DNA of 64,000 nt from Planctomycetota bacterium. GTDB taxonomy: Bacteria > Planctomycetota > UBA1135 > GCA-002748355. A program made the position numbers and the translations under genes. The first letter of the stretch is position 1. Every line of letters begins with the position of its first letter. Below are positions 47,231 through 57,012 of the stretch, piece after piece. The DNA lies in assembly GCA_027021385.1 (NCBI GenBank), contig JALUUL010000014.1:1-64000 (forward strand), given 5' to 3'. The notes beneath the pieces were generated by a model. That model searched no databases. It had not been told where the DNA came from and worked only from the letters and a program-made list of their open reading frames with translations.

Positions 47231-48060
47231 TGGGCGGCCCCCCCGCGGCGGTCCCCTCGCTCCCGGGCGCCGGGGACAGCCATTGCCATCTCGGATGGCC
47301 CGATCTCGCCAGGGATCTCGAGGGGGTCCTGCGGAGGGCCCGGGAGGCGGGGCTCGTCTTTCTCGTCGATGTCGGGATCGACCTTGAGAGCAGCCGCCGG
47401 GCCCTGGAGCGGGCCAGGGTCTTCGAGGGCCTCCATCCGACCGCCGGCCTCCATCCGAACGACTGCCTCCACTGGGAAGCGGAGTTCCCCGGTCTCGAGG
47501 CCCTGTGCGAGGAGGAGGAGTTCTGCGCGGTCGGGGAGACCGGACTCGACCTCTACCGCGAACGCATCCCCCTCGAGGTCCAGCGCACCTCCCTCGAGGC
47601 CCATCTCCGCCTGGCCGCGGACCGCGGCCGGCCGGTCATCCTCCATTGCAGGGACGCCTTCCGGCCGCTCTTCGAGACCCTGGAGGGTTTCGCCCCGATC
47701 CGGGGCGTGCTCCACTGCTTCACCGGCGGGCCGGAGGAAGCCGAGGCCTGCCTGGAACTCGGCCTCCACGTCTCCTTCGCCGGCCCCCTCGGCTATCCCC
47801 GGAACGAGGCCCTCAGGGAAGCCGCGGCCCTCGTTCCCGAAGATCGTCTCCTCGCCGAGACCGACGCCCCCTTCCTCCCTCCGCAGCCCTGGAGAGGCCG
47901 CCGCAACGAACCGGCCTACGTCACCGAGACGATCCGGGTGCTGGCCGGAGTCCGGAAACGCCCGCCCGAGCCCCTGGCCGCCCTCCTCAGGGCGAATGCG
48001 GCGCGCCTGTTCGGCTTCCCGGAACCATCTCCCGGGGAGGCTTTCGGCCGGAAACGCTGA
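47230..48060 (+). CDS. tatD: TatD-family metal-dependent hydrolase
   Basis: ATG at 47230 (TGATG overlap); DSHCHLGWPDL, GLHPNDCLHW, AVGETGLDLYRERIPLEVQRTSLEAHLRLA, VILHCRDAF, GVLHCFTGGPEEAEACLELGLHVSFAG, LLAETDAPFLPPQP. Confidence 0.93.
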   Translation: MGGPPAAVPSLPGAGDSHCHLGWPDLARDLEGVLRRAREAGLVFLVDVGIDLESSRRALERARVFEGLHPTAGLHPNDCLHWEAEFPGLEALCEEEEFCAVGETGLDLYRERIPLEVQRTSLEAHLRLAADRGRPVILHCRDAFRPLFETLEGFAPIRGVLHCFTGGPEEAEACLELGLHVSFAGPLGYPRNEALREAAALVPEDRLLAETDAPFLPPQPWRGRRNEPAYVTETIRVLAGVRKRPPEPLAALLRANAARLFGFPEPSPGEAFGRKR

Positions 48061-48064
48061 ACGG

Positions 48065-48080
48065 CCTTCCCGCAGGAAGG
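48065..48080. terminator. Candidate bidirectional terminator hairpin
   Basis: CCTTCC-CGCA-GGAAGG, perfect 6-bp stem with 4-nt loop, 5 nt after the tatD stop and between convergent genes; followed by CCGGG-T-CCCGG. Confidence 0.45.
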
Positions 48081-48112
48081 ACCGGGTCCCGGAAGGCTCC
48101 CGCTCCGGGGGA

Positions 48113-50149
48113 TCAGCGAGGCGCTCTCGGCGAGGGCCGGGCGCGCCCGGGAGAGAAGGGGCCGGGGTCGATCCCCAGGCGGCGGGCCGTCTCGGCGAGA
48201 CGGCGCCACGAGGCCCCCTCCCCCATCAAGGCGTGGAGGCGGAGGGCGCGGCGGATCCAGCCCGGATCCGGGGGGCCCGCCCCGCGGAGTTCTCTCAGGA
48301 GGCTCCGCGCCTCCTCGAGACGTCCGGCATCCATCAGGAGGTCCGCCCGGAGGAGGCGAAGCCCGCGGTCGGGCTCGATCCGTTCGCGGGAAGCTCCGCA
48401 AAGGGTCAGAGCCTCCTCGTGGAGGCCCGCCGTCTTGAGGACTACGAGAGCCGTCCGGTAGACGAGGCGCTTGGCCGGAACCATCGCCAGACAGGAAAGA
48501 GCCCAGGCGCTCCCCCTGCGGGCCCAGGAAGGATCCCCGGTGACGAGGTAGAGCCCCCTGCAGGCCCGGGCCATCAAGAGACGGGCGAAGGGGTCCTTCC
48601 ACCGTTCCTCGACCTGCCGGCGGACGAGGGCGAAGGTCCTTCGCGCCTCGTGTTCGTCGCGTCTCTTCTCGAGGTGGCGGAGGCGGGCCTCCAACAGGTT
48701 CCTTCGGAGGGGCTGGTAGCGGTCGTAGATCGCCCGCCCCCGCTCGCAGAACCGGATCGCCTTCCCGGTCTCCCCCTCGAGGATCGCGACCTCTCCGAGT
48801 CCGCTCCAGCCCCGGAAGGAACGCGGATTCCCCGCGACGGCGGAGGACCAGAGGGCCTTCGACGACCGCCAGTCCCGCTCGCGGACCGCGGCGCGGACCG
48901 CGAGGACGGCCAGGACGACCGCGAGGCCCGCGGCCAGGGTTCTTCGAAGGGCGGGCGGGCCTCCGACCAGGACCTTTCCGGACAGGGCGGCGAGCGGGAG
49001 TCCGAACAGGAGGAGGCAGAGGTAGAGACGATGTTCGGCGAAGGGAACGTTGAGGGGAACGAGGATCCAGGGGGCCGCGACCAGCAGGGACCCGAGGGTC
49101 GCGAAGGCGAAGAGCGGACTCCGGCGGCGGCGGAGGAATGCGAGGAAAACGAGGCCGAGAATCGCTCCGGCCCCGCAGAGGACAGGAGCGGAGATCGGGG
49201 AGAAGGCGTAGAAGGTCGGATGGTCGACGTTCAGGTCCCGGGGCCAGACCCAGAGCCAGAGGGCCCGGGGCAGGGCCATCGCCATCTCGGAGAACTGGGC
49301 CCCGAGTCCGCGGCTCCCACCCGAATGTGGGTCCCACCCTCGTCGGAGGAGGTGGAAGGGGACGGTCGTCAAGCCGAATAGAGCCTTGCGGAGGTGGAGG
49401 TAGAAGACCGTCAGAACGAGGGCCGGGGCCACGGGGATCAAGAACCTTCCCCCAAGGCCGGAGAGGAGGGAGCTCCATGCCGTCATCGACCGCGGGAGGC
49501 GGAAGACCGGTTGTCCGGCCCGGGGCTTCCCCCCATCCCGGGCGGGGACGAGATGCTCGGCGAGCCAGAGAAGGGGGACGACGAGCACGCCGGTCTCCCG
49601 GGAAAGGCAGGCTCCGAGGGTCCCGAGCCCGACCCAGAAGGCCCTGCGATAGGGCCGTCCCGCATGTCGATACCAGGCGTCCAGCGCCGTCAGGAAGCCC
49701 GCGGAGGCCAGGAGGATCGATCTCGAGGAGACGAGGCAGAGGCTCTCGCTCGTCAGGGGGTGAAGGGCGAAGAGGAGCGTCCCGAGGACCGCGGCGGTCT
49801 CCGCCGCCCGGCGGTCGAGCCCCGCTCTCCGGAAGAAGAGGGGCAGGAATCGGAGCGCCAGGAAGCAGACGAGGAGGTGCTGGAGGAGGTTCCCGAGCCG
49901 GAAGGCCCAGGCCGCCCCTCCGCCGAGGGCGTGGTCCAGGGCAAGCGTCGTCAGGACCAGCGGCCGGTACATCCTTCCGGTGTTCGCCGAGAAGAGCCCC
50001 GGATCCGTGAAGAAGCCGCCGAGGTTGGCGAGGTCCCGGATCGCGGGGTTCTCCGCGACCGCGTGCGCATCGTCGTAGAGCAGAGGCCCCGTGAGGGCTC
50101 CCGCATGGACGAGGGCCACGAGCCCGAGAAGAAGGAATACCCGCCGCAT
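48113..50149 (-). CDS. TMTC/O-mannosyltransferase-like multi-TM protein with TPR C-terminus
   Basis: MRRVFLLLGLVALVHAGALTGPLLYDDAHAVAENPAIRDLANLGGFFTDPGLFSANTGRMYRPLVLTTLALDHAL (TMTC-like N-terminus with DDAHAV); C-terminal TPR-like helices. Longer start at 50191 possible. Confidence 0.8.
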   Translation of the reverse strand: MRRVFLLLGLVALVHAGALTGPLLYDDAHAVAENPAIRDLANLGGFFTDPGLFSANTGRMYRPLVLTTLALDHALGGGAAWAFRLGNLLQHLLVCFLALRFLPLFFRRAGLDRRAAETAAVLGTLLFALHPLTSESLCLVSSRSILLASAGFLTALDAWYRHAGRPYRRAFWVGLGTLGACLSRETGVLVVPLLWLAEHLVPARDGGKPRAGQPVFRLPRSMTAWSSLLSGLGGRFLIPVAPALVLTVFYLHLRKALFGLTTVPFHLLRRGWDPHSGGSRGLGAQFSEMAMALPRALWLWVWPRDLNVDHPTFYAFSPISAPVLCGAGAILGLVFLAFLRRRRSPLFAFATLGSLLVAAPWILVPLNVPFAEHRLYLCLLLFGLPLAALSGKVLVGGPPALRRTLAAGLAVVLAVLAVRAAVRERDWRSSKALWSSAVAGNPRSFRGWSGLGEVAILEGETGKAIRFCERGRAIYDRYQPLRRNLLEARLRHLEKRRDEHEARRTFALVRRQVEERWKDPFARLLMARACRGLYLVTGDPSWARRGSAWALSCLAMVPAKRLVYRTALVVLKTAGLHEEALTLCGASRERIEPDRGLRLLRADLLMDAGRLEEARSLLRELRGAGPPDPGWIRRALRLHALMGEGASWRRLAETARRLGIDPGPFSPGRARPSPRAPR

Positions 50150-50211
50150 ATCCTCATCCTTCGGCCCCGACCCCTTTCGGTCTTCAGCCATGGCCCCGAT
50201 GGGACCGATGA

Positions 50212-51537
50212 ATGGGCATGGATCCCCGAGGGCTCTGCCTCGTAGCACAGCAATTGCGGAGCGTGCGTTCCGGAGTCGGCACCTACGCCCGCCTTCTCTG
50301 CGAAGGGCTGGCGAGGCTTGGAATCCCCGTGGTCTTCGCGACCTACGAGGAGGAGTGCGACCCCGAAGCCTTTCCGGGGTTCCGTTGGATGCCCTTGGGA
50401 CGCCGCCCCCGCCTCGATCCGACCCCCGGAGGGTTCTGGACCCTCGGTAGGAGGTTCCGGGAAACATGGCTCCGCTCGCCTCCGCCGGTCGAGGTCTGTC
50501 ACTTTCTCGACGCGAGGGAGGGCCACGCCTTCCTTCGGGACGGGATCTCCCCCCTCCCCCCAAGGGTGGTCGGCACCGTGCACGACGACTACGCGGCCAG
50601 GGCCCCCCGGAGCCCGACGGCCTTCTTCGGCCGTTGCGCCGATCCGATCCGCCGCTTCGCCTACTACGGATGGCTGCGCCGTCTCGAGGCCGCCAGCCTT
50701 CCGCGCTTCGACCTCCTCCTCGCCAATTCCGAGGCCACGGGGGCGAGCCTGGAGGAAGTCTACGGCGTTCCGAGGGATCGCTGGCGACTGACGCACTTGA
50801 CGATTGGCCGGCCCGTCTCCACGGAGGCGAGAGTCCTGGAAGGTCGGCCCGCCCTGATCTTCCTCGGGGGCAACTGGTACCGGAAGGGGTTGGATCGGGT
50901 CCTCCGAAGCCTCGCGCTCTGCCGGGAAGCCCTTCCCCACCCGGTGCTCCATGTCTGCGGAGAGGATCGGAAGGCGGCCGGGAGAATCGCCTCGCTGTCC
51001 GCCTCCCTGGGCCTCGAACGCTCGGTCCGCTTCCATGGAAGGGTCGAGCCCTCCGAGATCGAACGGATGCTGCGTGGGGCCGACCTGATGGTCCAACCTT
51101 CCCGCAGGGAGGCACTCGGACTCGCCTACCTCGAGGCCTTCCAGGCAGGGCTCCCGGTCATCGCCGCCGAGGGTGGCGGGGTCACCGAGATCGTCCAGCA
51201 CGGGACGAGCGGGTGGATCGCCGGAGACGGAAGTCCCGTGTCCTTGGCCCGGGCCCTGACGACCCTGTCCAGGGACCACGCCCTTAGGCAGCGTCTCCGG
51301 GACGGCGGGAAGCGCATCCTCGCGTCCCGGACTCCCGAACGGATGCTTCTCGAGACCCTCGAGGCCTACGGGTTGAGCGCCGGGGCCTCGTTCGTCCGCG
51401 GCCGCTCCCCAAAGGACGAGGTCGAGGACTCCGCGCCTGCAAACGAGGCCGCCGCCCCCCAGGACTCCCCGCTCACGAGTTCGAGGGCAAGGCGGAGCCT
51501 CGCCCCCAAGGCGGAGGGAGCGAACCTACGTTCGTAG
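50212..51537 (+). CDS. Family 4 glycosyltransferase
   Basis: SGVGTYARLLCEGLARLGIPVVFATYEEE; ALIFLGGNWYRKGLDRVLRSLALC; VRFHGRVEPSEIERMLRGADLMVQPSRREALGLAYLEAFQAGLPVIAAEGGGVTEIVQHGTSGWI. Confidence 0.9.
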   Translation: MGMDPRGLCLVAQQLRSVRSGVGTYARLLCEGLARLGIPVVFATYEEECDPEAFPGFRWMPLGRRPRLDPTPGGFWTLGRRFRETWLRSPPPVEVCHFLDAREGHAFLRDGISPLPPRVVGTVHDDYAARAPRSPTAFFGRCADPIRRFAYYGWLRRLEAASLPRFDLLLANSEATGASLEEVYGVPRDRWRLTHLTIGRPVSTEARVLEGRPALIFLGGNWYRKGLDRVLRSLALCREALPHPVLHVCGEDRKAAGRIASLSASLGLERSVRFHGRVEPSEIERMLRGADLMVQPSRREALGLAYLEAFQAGLPVIAAEGGGVTEIVQHGTSGWIAGDGSPVSLARALTTLSRDHALRQRLRDGGKRILASRTPERMLLETLEAYGLSAGASFVRGRSPKDEVEDSAPANEAAAPQDSPLTSSRARRSLAPKAEGANLRS

Positions 51538-52592
51538 CTGCGCCGGGCCTCGAGACCGACCCGCCTGCAGAGATCCCATTCCCCCCTCAACCCATCCAGG
51601 GCCCTCGCCAGGGCTTCCACGTCTCCGACCGGAACGGTCATCACGTCACGACCCGGATCGCAAAGAGTCTTCACGGCCGAGGTGTCCCCGGTCACGACGG
51701 CCCTCCCCGCCGCGAACCCGTGCATGAGCTTGAACGGCAGAACCCTCTGGGCCTTCTCGCTCGTGCCGAAGATCCCAGCGACCAGATGGGTCTCCCGCAG
51801 GAGCCGCCGCAGGTCCTCCGCGCTCTGCCACTCCGTGCAGAGATGCACCTTCTCTTTCCCGAGCGCTTCCGCGCGCCGGCGTTGTTCGGGCATCCCCCCG
51901 ACGAAGGTCAGCCGGACCCCGTCGACTCGGGCGACGGCGTCCAGGAGGACCTCCACGCCGTGCAGGGGGACCCCCGTTCCGATGTAGAGGACCTCGAGCC
52001 GTTCCTGCCCCTCGGGAAAGGGGAATGCCTCCTCCGGGGCATCCGGGTCCCCGATCGGGACGAAGGAGAACTTCTCCTCGGCCTGCCCGGTGGTCTCCGC
52101 CAGGAATCGGGCCTGTTCCGGTGTATCAAGAAGAACGTGGTCGACATGGTCGATCGCGCGCTGTTCGAAGACCTGGAGTATCCGGTCGACGAGGCCCCCC
52201 TTGCGGAACATCCGGCGGTCCCCGATGACCGTGTCCGGAAGGGACAGGAAGAGATCCAGGAGGATCGGCCCCCCGAAGCAGCGGGCTGCGATCGGCGCGA
52301 CGAAGTAACCGGGATAGGGAACGAGGAGGGCGTCGAAGCTCTTCCGCTCGAGGAGATCTCGAAGCTCGGTCTCGAGCCGCCGGGCGCCCAGGAGGAAACG
52401 GAGGGCGGCTCCCGGCCAGCGCAGGGGATTGGCCGCGGTTTCCAACCGTCTCCCCCGGACCGGGAGAAGGTCGCGATGGAGGCATTCCGTCTCCACCCCC
52501 AGGGCCTCGAAGGCCTGCAGGAGGGAACGGGTCCTGGGGTACCCGGGTCCCAGGTCGAAACATCCGAAGAGGAGGACCCGCTTCGGCACCAT
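51366..52592 (-). CDS. Glycosyltransferase (GT-B fold)
   Basis: KRVLLFGCFDLGPGYPRTRSLLQAFEALGVETECLHRDLLP; VLYIGTGVPLHGVEVLLDAVARVDGVRLTFVGGMPEQRRRAEAL; VLPFKLMHGFAAGRAVVTGDTSAVKTLC. Confidence 0.85.
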   Translation of the reverse strand: MVPKRVLLFGCFDLGPGYPRTRSLLQAFEALGVETECLHRDLLPVRGRRLETAANPLRWPGAALRFLLGARRLETELRDLLERKSFDALLVPYPGYFVAPIAARCFGGPILLDLFLSLPDTVIGDRRMFRKGGLVDRILQVFEQRAIDHVDHVLLDTPEQARFLAETTGQAEEKFSFVPIGDPDAPEEAFPFPEGQERLEVLYIGTGVPLHGVEVLLDAVARVDGVRLTFVGGMPEQRRRAEALGKEKVHLCTEWQSAEDLRRLLRETHLVAGIFGTSEKAQRVLPFKLMHGFAAGRAVVTGDTSAVKTLCDPGRDVMTVPVGDVEALARALDGLRGEWDLCRRVGLEARRSYERRFAPSALGARLRLALELVSGESWGAAASFAGAESSTSSFGERPRTNEAPALNP

Positions 52593-52595
52593 TTC

Positions 52596-53822
52596 TCAAT
52601 CCCTCACGGTCCGCACGAGGCCCTCCGCCCTGCGCGCCCCCCCCTCGGTACCCGGGCCTTGTACTCCACGCTCACCTTTACGCCCCGGAGCCTCTATCCG
52701 CATCTTCCCGGGAGGCCCGTTCCTTCCGGGAGGAGGCGGAGCCTCGCGGTCGAATCGAAGCTGCGCGATCTGTTCGGAGATCAGTCCGAGCGCGAACAGG
52801 ACCGAGGCCTGAACGAGCAGGAGAACGGCCATGTTCGTGAATCTCTGGGTCGTGATCCAGGTGTAGAGGTACCAGGCGACTCCCAACGAACCGACGAAGA
52901 AGGACACCGGAAGGAACACCCTGAGGGGCGCGAAGAAGGTCGCGACCTTGAGAATGATCAGGAAGAAGCGGCTCCCGTCCTGCAACAGGCGGATCTTGGA
53001 CCTTCCCTTCCTATCCCTGACCCGGAACGGATGGTACTTCACCGCATACCCCGCCTTGAACATCGCGAGCGTGATCGTCGTCGGGTAGCTGAAGGTGTTC
53101 GGCAGGAGGTGGACGAACCCTTTCAACGGCCCCGCACGTACGACGCGGAAACCGCTGGTCAGGTCGCCGATCCTCCGGCCGGTGACGTACCCCGCGAGTC
53201 CGTTGTAGATCCGGTTCGCGAGATTCCTGTGCCAAGCGCCGCCGCTGCCCTCTCTCGAACCGACGACCATGTCATATTCGCCTATCCGGGCGAGAAGCCC
53301 CGGAATCTCGGAGGGGGGATGTTGCCCGTCCCCGTCCATCAGGAGGATCCAGTCTCCCCGGGCCTCGCGGATCCCTCTCTTGATCGCCGCCCCGTTTCCC
53401 AGGTTCGAGGGGTGGCGGATCACCCTCGCGCCCGCACAAGCAGCCAGGTCCCCGGTCCCGTCCTCCGACCCATCGTCGACGACGAGAACCTCGAAGGCGA
53501 AGTCCTCGAGAGACCCCAGAACTTCCCCGAGTTCGACGAGGAGACGGCCCAGGTTCTCCCTCTCGTTCAGGACCGGGAGGACGAGACTGACGAGAGGAAG
53601 GTCGCCAAGGCGGCGTTCCAGGGCCGGCCCAAGGACGTTCCGAACCTTCTCCTCGGGGACCGGCTCCCGGGGGAACGCCGACTCTTCCAGCCCGTGAAGA
53701 GGGCTCTCCAGGGCCGGACGTGCCCTGGGGAGAAGAGTCACCCCTTCCTCCACCCGGCCAGCATCCTTCATCAAGGCCGCGAGAGCTGGATTCGGAGCCG
53801 CTCGTTTCCCTTCCTTCTCCAT
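52596..53822 (-). CDS. Family 2 glycosyltransferase (DPM/ArnC-like) with C-terminal TM segments
   Basis: LVSLVLPVLNERENLGRLLVELGEVL...VLVVDDGSEDGTGDLA...HPSNLGNGAAIKRGIREARGDWILLMDGDGQHPPSEIPGLL; C-terminal TM pair. Confidence 0.9.
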   Translation of the reverse strand: MEKEGKRAAPNPALAALMKDAGRVEEGVTLLPRARPALESPLHGLEESAFPREPVPEEKVRNVLGPALERRLGDLPLVSLVLPVLNERENLGRLLVELGEVLGSLEDFAFEVLVVDDGSEDGTGDLAACAGARVIRHPSNLGNGAAIKRGIREARGDWILLMDGDGQHPPSEIPGLLARIGEYDMVVGSREGSGGAWHRNLANRIYNGLAGYVTGRRIGDLTSGFRVVRAGPLKGFVHLLPNTFSYPTTITLAMFKAGYAVKYHPFRVRDRKGRSKIRLLQDGSRFFLIILKVATFFAPLRVFLPVSFFVGSLGVAWYLYTWITTQRFTNMAVLLLVQASVLFALGLISEQIAQLRFDREAPPPPGRNGPPGKMRIEAPGRKGERGVQGPGTEGGARRAEGLVRTVRD

Positions 53823-53910
53823 ATCCCTTCATCGGCCGGGACCCTCCCCGAATTGAGGGAGGAGTCCTTGCCAGGGAGGAATCGTTCGAGCCAGGCTCGT
53901 ACATGGAGAC

Positions 53911-53931
53911 GGCCCGCCGCGACGGCGGGCC
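53911..53931. terminator. Strong GC hairpin downstream of the prepilin gene
   Basis: GGCCCGCCG-CGA-CGGCGGGCC, perfect 9-bp stem with 3-nt loop, 41 nt past the pilin stop; adjacent small inverted repeat CGAGCC-A-GGCTCG (53887-53899). No U-tract. Confidence 0.5.
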
Positions 53932-53971
53932 GCTCCAAGCCCCCCGGAGGGGGTCTGCGATCCAGAAAGAA

Positions 53972-54673
53972 TCAGTTGATGACGGTCCAGACGGCCCCGT
54001 CGACCGCGGTGGTGTTGACCGCCACCGAGTGGCTCATCGAGGTCTTGCCGGAGAGGAGAGCCGCGTTGGAAGCGGGGACCGTCGTCGTCCCGCTGTACTT
54101 CGTGACCGCGTTCTTCGTCTGCAGGATGTCGCCCGCCTGGTTGACGAAGAAGGCCCGTTTCCCGCTGTTGCCGTAGCTGGCCGGCCAGGCGTAGGCCGCC
54201 CAGAGGACCTCGGCCAGCGAGGCGTCGACCTGCGGGTAGGACGCCGTCAGGGCCGGCTCGGCCAACCAGGACGCACCGGTTCCCGGCAGATACATCTGGA
54301 AGTAGTAACCGGAACGGAGGACGCGGCCGTTGGCGTCGAGCTTGCCGAAGGCGCCCGAGAGCAACGCCGGGCTGACCCGGTTGCTGCCGACCGTGACACT
54401 TGACAGGGTCCCGGTCTTCACGTTCCGGGTCCCGGAAAGCTCCTGAAAGTAGCCGTATTCGCCTGCGCCGTTGTTGTTACCGTCGATCACGCCCGCAGCC
54501 TGCAACTGGGCCTGGGACGAGGTCAGGTTCTTGAGAGTCGCGATGGCCGCGGACTCGTTGGCGTTGATGCGCGCACCCATCAGGTTGGGGATGGCGATCG
54601 ACGCGATGATGGCGATGATCGCGACGACGATCATCAGCTCGATGAGAGTGAAACCGGATTCCCTTTTCGACAT
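53972..54673 (-). CDS. Type IV prepilin/pseudopilin
   Basis: MSKRESGFTLIELMIVVAIIAIIASIAIPNLMGARINANES: class III leader with G/F cleavage and E5; AAGGAG upstream. Confidence 0.95.
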   Translation of the reverse strand: MSKRESGFTLIELMIVVAIIAIIASIAIPNLMGARINANESAAIATLKNLTSSQAQLQAAGVIDGNNNGAGEYGYFQELSGTRNVKTGTLSSVTVGSNRVSPALLSGAFGKLDANGRVLRSGYYFQMYLPGTGASWLAEPALTASYPQVDASLAEVLWAAYAWPASYGNSGKRAFFVNQAGDILQTKNAVTKYSGTTTVPASNAALLSGKTSMSHSVAVNTTAVDGAVWTVIN

Positions 54674-54748
54674 GTCGAGTGCTCCTTAAGCTGGATCTAC
54701 CCGCTTGGATGAAGAAATGACTGACTTCCCTTCTTGATTCCCGGTCGA

Positions 54749-55624
54749 TCACTTGGAGGGAGAGGCGGGCCTCTCCTTCTCCAAGAATCGGCTTTTGAAG
54801 CCTCGGCCCCCCTGCCGTTCCCAGAACTCCCGGTCCTGATTCATCAGGATCGAGAATCTCCTCGGATCTGCATGGTTCGAACGTTCCAAGGCGTCCCGGC
54901 CGTTATCGAAATCCCCGTTCTCGACCTTTAGCAGAGCAATGCGATACCAGACCTCCGCATCCTTGTTCTCCAGGGCCTCGAGACAGGAAAGCGCGGCGGC
55001 ATGGGACCATTCCGAAATCACGGCCGAGCAATATTTTTTCAGATCGAGGTCGTTTCCGGCCGCCTTCAGGGCCTTTGCGACCTCGGCGTCCCGACGCTCC
55101 GTGTCCCCCAGGGCCTGCCAGGTCTTGGCGGAGAGCAGATGCCAGCGGCAATCCCTCGAATCCGAGGGGACCTTTGCCAGGACCCGGCGCGCCTTTTCCG
55201 GCTTTCCGTTGAGGTGGAGGACCTGTGCGATGTTCATCCAGGTTCGGTTCCTGAGCCCCTCATCCGAACCTGCGCGCTTCAGGACTTCTCGATACCCCGC
55301 CTCGGCGGCGGACATGTCTCCTTCGATCCAACTGGCATAGGCTCCGAACTCGGCGGTGATCGCGAGTCCCGGAGCGGCCCTCTCGACCTCGGCGAGAATC
55401 TTCCGGGCCTCCCGGATGTGCTTGGACCGGACTTCCACCTTCGCCCCGTCCCTGTCCATCTCCGGAATCGCCTCCGCGAACTTCAGATGGAACTCGGCGA
55501 TCGCGAGCTTCGTCCCCGGATCGGCTTCCACGGTCGCCGGATAGATGAAGCCCCCGTAAACGAGAAGGGCCGCCAGGATTCCGCCGCTTCCGTAGAGAAG
55601 GATGTTCTTCGTCCGTTCTTGCAT
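54749..55624 (-). CDS. Membrane-anchored TPR protein
   Basis: ATG at 55624; MQERTKNILLYGSGGILAALLVYGGFIYPATVEADPG TM anchor; TPR helices (AEFGAYASWIEGDMSAAEAGYREVLKRAG...). Confidence 0.75.
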   Translation of the reverse strand: MQERTKNILLYGSGGILAALLVYGGFIYPATVEADPGTKLAIAEFHLKFAEAIPEMDRDGAKVEVRSKHIREARKILAEVERAAPGLAITAEFGAYASWIEGDMSAAEAGYREVLKRAGSDEGLRNRTWMNIAQVLHLNGKPEKARRVLAKVPSDSRDCRWHLLSAKTWQALGDTERRDAEVAKALKAAGNDLDLKKYCSAVISEWSHAAALSCLEALENKDAEVWYRIALLKVENGDFDNGRDALERSNHADPRRFSILMNQDREFWERQGGRGFKSRFLEKERPASPSK

Positions 55625-55634
55625 GGCCTTCCGT

Positions 55635-56882
55635 TCAGTTGGAGGAGAGTTTTTCTTGCAACTTGAAGATCGGCAGGAAGACCGCAAGAACGATTCCGCC
55701 GACGAGGAAGCCCATGATCGCGATCATGATCGGCTCGATCAGAGAGGTCAGACTCTTGACGCTGGTCTCCACCTGCTCGTCATAGAAGACGGCGATCTTC
55801 TCCAGCAGTGTCTCCAAGGATCCCGACCGTTCACCGATCCCGATCATCTTGGTGACCATCGGCGGAAAGATCTCCGATTCCGACAACGGATCCGAGAGGG
55901 TGTCTCCCTGTTTCACGCTGAGGCTCGCCTCATCCACAGCGTTCTTGATCACCCGGTTTCCCGCCGTCTCCGAGACGATCTCCATCGCTCCGAGAATCGG
56001 CACCCCGCTCTTGATCAGGGTCGAGAAGGTTCTCGAAAACCTCGCGATTGCCACCTTCTGGAAGAGGGGTCCGAAGATCGGCATCTTCAATATCATCACA
56101 TCGAACAGATAGCCGCCTCTGTCGGTCTTCTTGAAGGCGATGAGCCCGAAGACCGTCGCAACGAACCCACCGAACAGGAGATACCAGTTGTTCTTACAGA
56201 AGAACGCGAAGTCCATGACGATTGCGGTCAGCGCCGGCAGTTCGACCTCGAGGGATTCGAACACCGGCTTGAACTGAGGCACGATCCCGATCATCAAGAA
56301 GGCGGCGATACCGATGACCAGGAACAGGGAGACGACGGGATAGGTCATCGCCGACTTGATCTCGTTCTTCAGTCTCTGAGCCGCCTCCACGTAATCGGCC
56401 AGCCGCTCGAGGATCACATCGATCTGGCCCGAAACCTCCCCGGCTCGAAGCATGCTTACATAGATCTTGGTGAAAACCCTCGGGTACTTTGAGCAGGCCA
56501 CGGAGAGGTCGCCTCCGCTGCGGACGTCCTCGACCACACCCTTCAGGGCATTCTTGAATCCGGGATCCTCGACCTGATCGGCAAGAATCTCGAGGGACTC
56601 GAGCATCGGAATGCCGGCGGAGAGCATCGTCGACAACTGCCTCGTGAAGATGACGAGGTCCTGGAGATTGGCCTTGGGTTTGGCTTTTTTCCATCGATCC
56701 TGCTTGCCCCCCTTGCCCTTGGAGAACAGGCCCTTCGTCTTGGTCCCGACGGAGATCTGAAGCGGCACCAGGTTCTTCCGTCTCAGTTCGATGACAGCCT
56801 CGTTCTGGGAATCCGCCGTCAGGGTCCCCGTGACCGTCCTGCCGGAACCGTCCTTCGCCTGATAGGTGAATTTCTGGGCCAT
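55635..56882 (-). CDS. pilC: Type IV pilus inner-membrane protein PilC (T2SS F family)
   Basis: FTRQLSTMLSAGIPMLESLEIL; ALIKSGVPILGAMEIVSETAGN-like second T2SSF repeat; MIGIGERSGSLETLLEKIAVFYDEQVETSVKSLTSLIEPIMIAIMGFLVGGIVLAVFLPIFKL. Confidence 0.95.
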   Translation of the reverse strand: MAQKFTYQAKDGSGRTVTGTLTADSQNEAVIELRRKNLVPLQISVGTKTKGLFSKGKGGKQDRWKKAKPKANLQDLVIFTRQLSTMLSAGIPMLESLEILADQVEDPGFKNALKGVVEDVRSGGDLSVACSKYPRVFTKIYVSMLRAGEVSGQIDVILERLADYVEAAQRLKNEIKSAMTYPVVSLFLVIGIAAFLMIGIVPQFKPVFESLEVELPALTAIVMDFAFFCKNNWYLLFGGFVATVFGLIAFKKTDRGGYLFDVMILKMPIFGPLFQKVAIARFSRTFSTLIKSGVPILGAMEIVSETAGNRVIKNAVDEASLSVKQGDTLSDPLSESEIFPPMVTKMIGIGERSGSLETLLEKIAVFYDEQVETSVKSLTSLIEPIMIAIMGFLVGGIVLAVFLPIFKLQEKLSSN

Positions 56883-57012
56883 TGCCTCTCCTTGGGTCGC
56901 CCCCCGGAGCAGGGGTTCGGTCCTTCATCGGCAGGAAAGGCCTCGGGCCTTCAGCCCGGAATCTCGTTGCTCCCGGGAAAGACCCCATTCCTCCGGCGGC
57001 ATGGGAGGATTC

